From assembly GCA_025331565.1 (NCBI GenBank), contig JAFREQ010000049.1, forward strand, positions 1,088,501-1,152,500: a stretch of 64,000 bases of DNA, in the 5' to 3' direction. The position numbers were made by a program, and so were the translations under genes. Origin of the DNA: Holacanthus passer. Its lineage: Eukaryota; Chordata; Actinopteri; Pomacanthidae. The notes below the pieces were generated by a model. The model had not been told where the DNA came from. It worked only from the letters and a program-made list of their open reading frames with translations, and made no database searches. Shown piece by piece: positions 63,201 through 64,000 of the stretch; position 1 is the first letter of the stretch; the number at the start of each line of letters is the position of its first letter.

Positions 63201-64000
63201 TGCCATCTTCAACATGCAGGTTCACCTACAGAAACCTTATGACTTTTTTTGCCAGGAATTTTACATTGAGCTGTATTCTCCTTTATTTGCAGGACTTTAA
63301 GATGCCTCATGACATAGTTGAAACCAGGGATGGCAGCATCTTTGTCGGGGATGCAGGCAGTAAATCAGTCTTCAAGTTTACCACTGAGAGTAAGCAAGAT
63401 TTAAACTATTACATGTTCTCGTGGTCAAGATCCATTTAAAATTTTGTGTGCATTAAGTAAGATTCTGACTTTCTCCAAAATATATATACAATAGGGCTGC
63501 CTCCTTGTAAAAGAAGAAGTGATTACTTCTTAAAGCAATGTCAGTCTAAGTGATTGAGGACAAAATCCATTGATCTGTGTAGAATTCCAAAGTTCAACCA
63601 AAGCTAATGTTAGGCTTCGGCAGTTTGTGATAGACAAGCAGGTATCTTCCAAACTTCCCGCCGCTTGATACTGGAGGCAACAAACACACAGCAGGTTCAG
63701 GTTCAGGTGTGAAGTGGCGCATTTGTACGTTTGTAGCAAGTTCATTTGTAAGTTTACATAAAAACAGGCAGCTTGCTTCATGCATGCCCCCCCACAAAAA
63801 ATATATTTAAATAATTAAATTATTAGATAAACAAGTGACAACCAGTTGACTGGGAAGTGTTTGCAGATTAATTCTCTACCCATAAGTTTAAGTTTGCGGT
63901 GTTAACCTGTATCTAACACTACATTTAAAAATACCTGATTGGTTTTTTTTTCTTTCATCTTAATTTCCCAGAGTTACATCGCTCTGTCAAGAAAGCAGGA
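33389..64000 (+). CDS. pam: peptidylglycine alpha-amidating monooxygenase (PAM), 5' 22 coding exons, 3' end outside window
   Basis: PAM converts glycine-extended peptides to C-terminal amides in secretory granules. PHM hydroxylates the glycine alpha-carbon using copper, ascorbate and O2, and PAL cleaves the product. The 22 exons listed separately join with matching phases into 808 open codons. A signal peptide (MMRVPVFCVVVLAF) is followed by PHM with copper ligands H105, H106, H172 (CuH) and H242, H244, M314 (CuM). The last four carry the same numbers as in rat. Next come a His/Met-rich linker, the exon-A equivalent, and PAL with R518, H570, Y639, H674 and H772 at the places of rat R533, H585, Y654, H690 and H786. 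The last visible residues KLHRSVKKAG match human EHRSVKKAG just after PAL. The transmembrane and cytosolic exons lie beyond 64000. Confidence 0.97.
35444..35567 (+). CDS. pam: pam exon 2: start of PHM
   Basis: It encodes the propeptide-like segment and FHNFSVDIRMPGVVPTE, matching human FALDIRMPGVTP. Acceptor ctccctcag, donor gtgagt, phase 0. Confidence 0.93.
36431..36488 (+). CDS. pam: pam exon 3: PHM
   Basis: A 58-bp exon encodes SDTYLCMAFPVPTSRDTYI, matching SDTYFCMSMRIPVDEEAFVI, with a PHM disulfide cysteine. Donor gtgagt, phase 1. Confidence 0.93.
36711..36752 (-). mobile_element. LINE 3' tail with TAGA repeats
   Basis: tagatagatagatgtacttt then atttgtccc, the same kind of 3' terminus as 31930-31985 with a different tail unit. 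In pam intron 3. Confidence 0.5.
37200..38058. mobile_element. non-autonomous hAT-like element
   Basis: Internal-to-terminal strings such as tacttttactcttacttgag, gagtacttttacttctactt and the end tttactctacccaccactg are typical of abundant fish hAT MITEs beginning cagtggtggg. The left terminus is decayed. A GC-rich minisatellite lies in the middle. Confidence 0.6.
37531..37670 (+). repeat. GC-rich minisatellite, 22-25 bp unit
   Basis: ggctaac occurs at 37535, 37557, 37582, 37607 and 37629 with flanking ccggtgataccggcc or ccgctggtaccggcc, alternating unit types. Confidence 0.9.
38284..38371 (+). CDS. pam: pam exon 4: PHM, first CuH histidine pair
   Basis: It encodes VDFIPHASMETVHHMLLFGC. The adjacent histidines 105-106 are CuH ligands, equivalent to rat H107 and H108. 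Acceptor ccacag, donor gtaatg, phase 2. Confidence 0.96.
39190..40440 (-). mobile_element. 5'-truncated L1-like LINE, ORF2 C-terminus
   Basis: The minus frame 39901-39440 reads CWRLCGTNEANHFHVFWDCQ, IRPYWKWVHEHI and LLATSKKNITRKWL, the C-terminal cysteine/HxxxxC region of L1-type ORF2. The frame 40438-40157 supplies the preceding KSWQEISKI and ALREKYGLCSGDFYRYLQVR segments. A frameshift separates them. 3' end near 39190; in pam intron 4. Confidence 0.8.
40489..40660 (+). mobile_element. Tc1-like terminal fragment
   Basis: acagtgaggtcctaaagacc followed by actagtcaacatactt resembles the terminus (acagtgaggtccaaaagtct) of a fish Tc1-like family. Transposase is not present. Confidence 0.45.
41946..42037 (+). 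CDS. pam: pam exon 5: PHM
   Basis: It encodes DCGSVQGTC then IMYAWAQNAPPTKLPK, matching ILYAWARNAPPTRLPK. The loop between the two cysteines is about one residue longer than in human. The acceptor is cttaag, without a C before AG. Phase 1. Confidence 0.93.
42467..42550 (+). CDS. pam: pam exon 6: PHM, CuH H172
   Basis: It encodes DVGFKVGKNSGMSYFVLQIH followed by YGDVSAFR. H172 is the third CuH ligand. Acceptor tatcag, donor gtaagt, phase 1. Confidence 0.96.
42729..42892 (+). mobile_element. tRNA-derived SINE in pam intron 6
   Basis: The tRNA-like head has an A box (tgtagctcaggagg, 42737-42750) and B box (ggtggttcgatcc, 42768-42780). The body is gtccttgggcaagatactga and the 3' end gcgtttgctaaatg. 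This is a standard percomorph SINE layout. The head is shortened between the boxes. Confidence 0.85.
43700..44310 (+). repeat. dispersed fish repeat with internal ~145-bp units
   Basis: ggatggattgctatgaaatt (43752), gatggataagtgcaaaattt (about 43900) and gatggattgccatgaaagtt (about 44040) are successive diverged units, each followed by gaggatgaatc...ggtgat. The right end is rich in gttagcatg strings. Confidence 0.65.
44454..44979 (+). mobile_element. internally deleted DNA transposon (MITE)
   Basis: The left end caaccccggtttcaaaaaag is mirrored by the right end tttttgggaataaggattgt in inverted orientation. Subterminal gatgcagtgtaaaacatat also mirrors atgtttttgtgttttacaca. The sequence matches a very common fish element starting caaccccgattccaaaaaag. 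Confidence 0.7.
45039..45087 (+). CDS. pam: pam exon 7: PHM
   Basis: A 49-bp exon encodes DHHRDCSGLSLRMTSKP, matching NNKDCSGVSLHLTRLP. Its acceptor lies only 60 bp past the end of a transposon fragment. Phase 2. Confidence 0.92.
45344..45411 (+). CDS. pam: pam exon 8: PHM
   Basis: A 68-bp exon encodes QPFIAGIYLLMSVDTVILPG, matching QPLIAGMYLMMSVDTVIPAG. The acceptor is ctcaaag. Donor gtatgt, phase 1. Confidence 0.94.
46823..46903 (+). CDS. pam: pam exon 9: PHM, CuM histidines
   Basis: It encodes YPIYPFAFRTHTHHL. H242 and H244 in the HTH motif are CuM ligands. Acceptor tttgttag, donor gtgagt, phase 1. Confidence 0.97.
46992..47068 (+). CDS. pam: pam exon 10: PHM
   Basis: It encodes GKVVSGYRIRDGKWSLIGRQ and SPQLPQ, close to human GKVVSGYRVRNGQWTLIGRQ. 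It is separated from exon 9 by an intron of only 88 bp. Phase 0. Confidence 0.96.
47727..47830 (+). CDS. pam: pam exon 11: PHM
   Basis: It encodes AFYPANKEVNVKYGDILAAR and CVFTGEGRTSKTYIG, matching human AFYPVGHPVDVSFGDLLAAR and CVFTGEGRTEATHIG. Donor gtgagt, phase 2; the following 2.3-kb intron carries a Tc1 relic. Confidence 0.96.
48186..49661 (-). mobile_element. Tc1/mariner element, inactive
   Basis: Inverted ends of about 150 bp (48186-48339 and 49515-49661) flank a minus-strand transposase. The frame 49195-48599 contains HTH/linker residues, WTDE and MDNDPKH, two of the DD34E catalytic motifs. The N-terminal helix-turn-helix (MKSKELSPSVKQAIIRLK, about 49380) is in another frame, so the gene is frameshifted. 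The right terminus extends to about 49744; the left equivalent is lost. Confidence 0.92.
48599..49195 (-). pseudogene. Tc1-like transposase, frameshifted
   Basis: 198 codons with VQFWNNSLWTDETKINLYQN, GGGSVMAWTCMAANGTGSPL and TVQMDNDPKHTAKAT. The catalytic glutamate region is past the stop at 48599. The start is missing from this frame. Not a host gene. Confidence 0.85.
50144..50340 (+). CDS. pam: pam exon 12: PHM C-terminus (CuM Met314) and His/Met-rich linker
   Basis: It encodes GGTSDDEMCNFYIMYYMDSK, where M314 is the CuM thioether ligand. It ends in a cluster of four His and four Met (GHMNSHMMHMGH) at the PHM-linker boundary. Acceptor tgtgtgcag, donor gtaagg, phase 1. Confidence 0.96.
50588..50647 (+). 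CDS. pam: pam exon 13: linker
   Basis: A 60-bp exon encodes an acidic linker ending TEQVLDQ, matching EEEVLDQ of human PAM just before exon A. Phase 1 at both ends. Confidence 0.85.
50648..56190 (+). other. pam intron 13, 5.5 kb
   Basis: It precedes the cassette exon. Besides the repeat at 51481 it has a region rich in GCTA/AGCT words (52720-53170, ending in a run of tagc near 53150). 53990-54790 carries repeated cttcatac and catttctcac words that look like an old low-complexity repeat. No additional coding exon recognised. Confidence 0.5.
51481..51715 (+). repeat. dispersed fish repeat
   Basis: ttgtatttatacagcgccaa, then atcacaacagaagcc, gcgaggaaaaacttcctttt and ggtgggcagccatctgcc. This is a very widespread teleost repeat (consensus atttatatagcgccaaatca). 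In pam intron 13. Confidence 0.65.
56191..56460 (+). CDS. pam: pam exon 14: cassette equivalent to mammalian exon A
   Basis: A 270-bp exon with phase 1 at both ends, so it can be skipped without frame loss. It encodes GDLYSLMSKLLG, VVHIHKYNPSEKAQAELEAQ, MQKKDLGS and VRDRVHKFHQLEAT, matching human exon A (GDFYSLLSKLLG, VVHVHKYNPTEKAE, VQKKDLGR, VRDRIHKFHRL). In mammals this segment allows endoproteolytic separation of PHM from PAL, and the KK pair is kept here. Confidence 0.93.
57177..57238 (+). repeat. compound (TATG)n/(TA)n/(GT)n microsatellite
   Basis: tatgtatgtatgtatatatg followed by TA and GT runs, in pam intron 14. Confidence 0.95.
58798..58927 (+). CDS. pam: pam exon 15: start of PAL
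   Basis: It encodes GQVSGLALDTDSNLVIFHRG then DHHWGP, matching GQVSGVALDPKNNLVIFHRG. R518 corresponds to catalytic R533 of rat PAL. Donor gtaagt, phase 2. Confidence 0.95.
59851..59967 (+). CDS. pam: pam exon 16: PAL
   Basis: It encodes the first beta-propeller blade: QQSTILVVDPDKGHILKASG then RN, matching EDTILVIDPNNAAVLQSSG. Acceptor tttttttcag, donor gtaagt, phase 2. Confidence 0.94.
60095..60167 (+). CDS. pam: pam exon 17: PAL, zinc His
   Basis: It encodes MFYLPHGITTDKENNYWVTD and VALHQ. H570 is equivalent to the zinc ligand H585. Phase 0. Confidence 0.96.
60351..60561 (+). CDS. pam: pam exon 18: PAL, catalytic Tyr
   Basis: It encodes GSDNNHFCQPTDVAVD and IFVSDGYCNARILKFS. Y639 in DGYCN corresponds to rat Y654. 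The acceptor is ctcatcag and the donor is gtatga, a weaker site. Phase 1. Confidence 0.96.
60799..60817 (+). repeat. poly-T tract
   Basis: Nineteen or so consecutive T residues in pam intron 18, possibly the tail of a minus-strand retrocopy; no body recognised. Confidence 0.8.
60958..61161 (+). CDS. pam: pam exon 19: PAL, second zinc His
   Basis: It encodes FRIPHSLVFLPD, VCVADRENGRIQCF and FGGEVFAITYSPAG. H674 is equivalent to zinc ligand H690. It has a basic run (DRRRR) near its start. Phase 1. Confidence 0.95.
61699..61716 (+). repeat. (GT)n tract before pam exon 20
   Basis: About nine GT units ending 15 bp before the exon boundary, in the position of the polypyrimidine tract. Confidence 0.9.
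61731..61846 (+). CDS. pam: pam exon 20: PAL
   Basis: It encodes DGLIFAVNGDSPYRSGPLSG and FVINYSTKDILDTF, matching human LLFAVNGKPHFGDQEPVQG and FVMNFSNGEIIDIF. A (GT)n tract lies just before the acceptor. Phase 0. Confidence 0.93.
63293..63389 (+). CDS. pam: pam exon 21: PAL, third zinc His
   Basis: It encodes DFKMPHDIVETRDGSIFVGD and SVFKFTTE. H772 is equivalent to zinc ligand H786. Acceptor tttgcag, donor gtaagc, phase 1. Confidence 0.96.
63972..64000 (+). CDS. pam: pam exon 22, cut by window edge
   Basis: After tttcccag the frame continues KLHRSVKKAG, matching human EHRSVKKAG directly after PAL. The exon runs off the window. Confidence 0.85.

Noticed and set aside
1..64000. Prokaryotic or CRISPR-type system
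   Set aside because: Introns, SINEs, LINEs and vertebrate genes throughout; no operons or spacer arrays.

Overview
The window reads as nuclear DNA of a teleost fish, most likely a percomorph. Genes are split into many short exons with GT-AG introns. The spaces between them hold fish-type transposon relics, (GT)n tracts, a tRNA-derived SINE, and LINE 3' tails ending in GATAA or TTATC repeats. Three protein genes could be reconstructed exon by exon. In every case splice phases join without a break and the reading frame stays open.

Layout: (1) 1-6.2 kb has no gene; it holds a decayed hAT/ZBED-type transposon (about 2.0-3.9 kb). (2) 6349-18076 (+) is a glycoprotein-hormone receptor of 11 coding exons and 737 codons. 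It has a signal peptide, a leucine-rich-repeat ectodomain, a long TSHR-type hinge and a rhodopsin-like 7TM domain. The best fit is the teleost-specific TSH receptor duplicate tshrb. (3) 21591-26734 (-) is pomk, protein O-mannose kinase, in two coding exons (346 aa), with LINE debris in its intron. (4) 26.7-33.3 kb is the interval between the divergently transcribed pomk and pam. It holds more LINE pieces, an unexplained tandem array with a period of about 156 bp, and candidate promoter motifs. (5) 33389 to the right edge (+) is pam, peptidylglycine alpha-amidating monooxygenase. Twenty-two coding exons (808 codons) are visible: the copper monooxygenase (PHM) module, a skippable linker exon matching mammalian exon A, and the lyase (PAL) module. 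The membrane and cytosolic exons lie beyond 64000.

The three genes do not form a pathway. PAM amidates neuropeptides in secretory granules, POMK phosphorylates O-mannosyl glycans on dystroglycan in the ER, and the receptor sits in the plasma membrane.

The most unusual feature is the receptor. Its frame is intact and its disulfide cysteines, TM1 Asn, TM2 Asp and TM4 Trp are kept. Yet it has changed the ERW motif (to CRW), the TM6 Asp (to Asn), NPxxY (to HPxxY), both tyrosines of the sulfation motif (to Phe) and the tethered-agonist segment. It has also gained a hinge cysteine, and an 81-bp intron interrupts its 7TM domain. It looks like a receptor whose activation and ligand recognition have been rewired.
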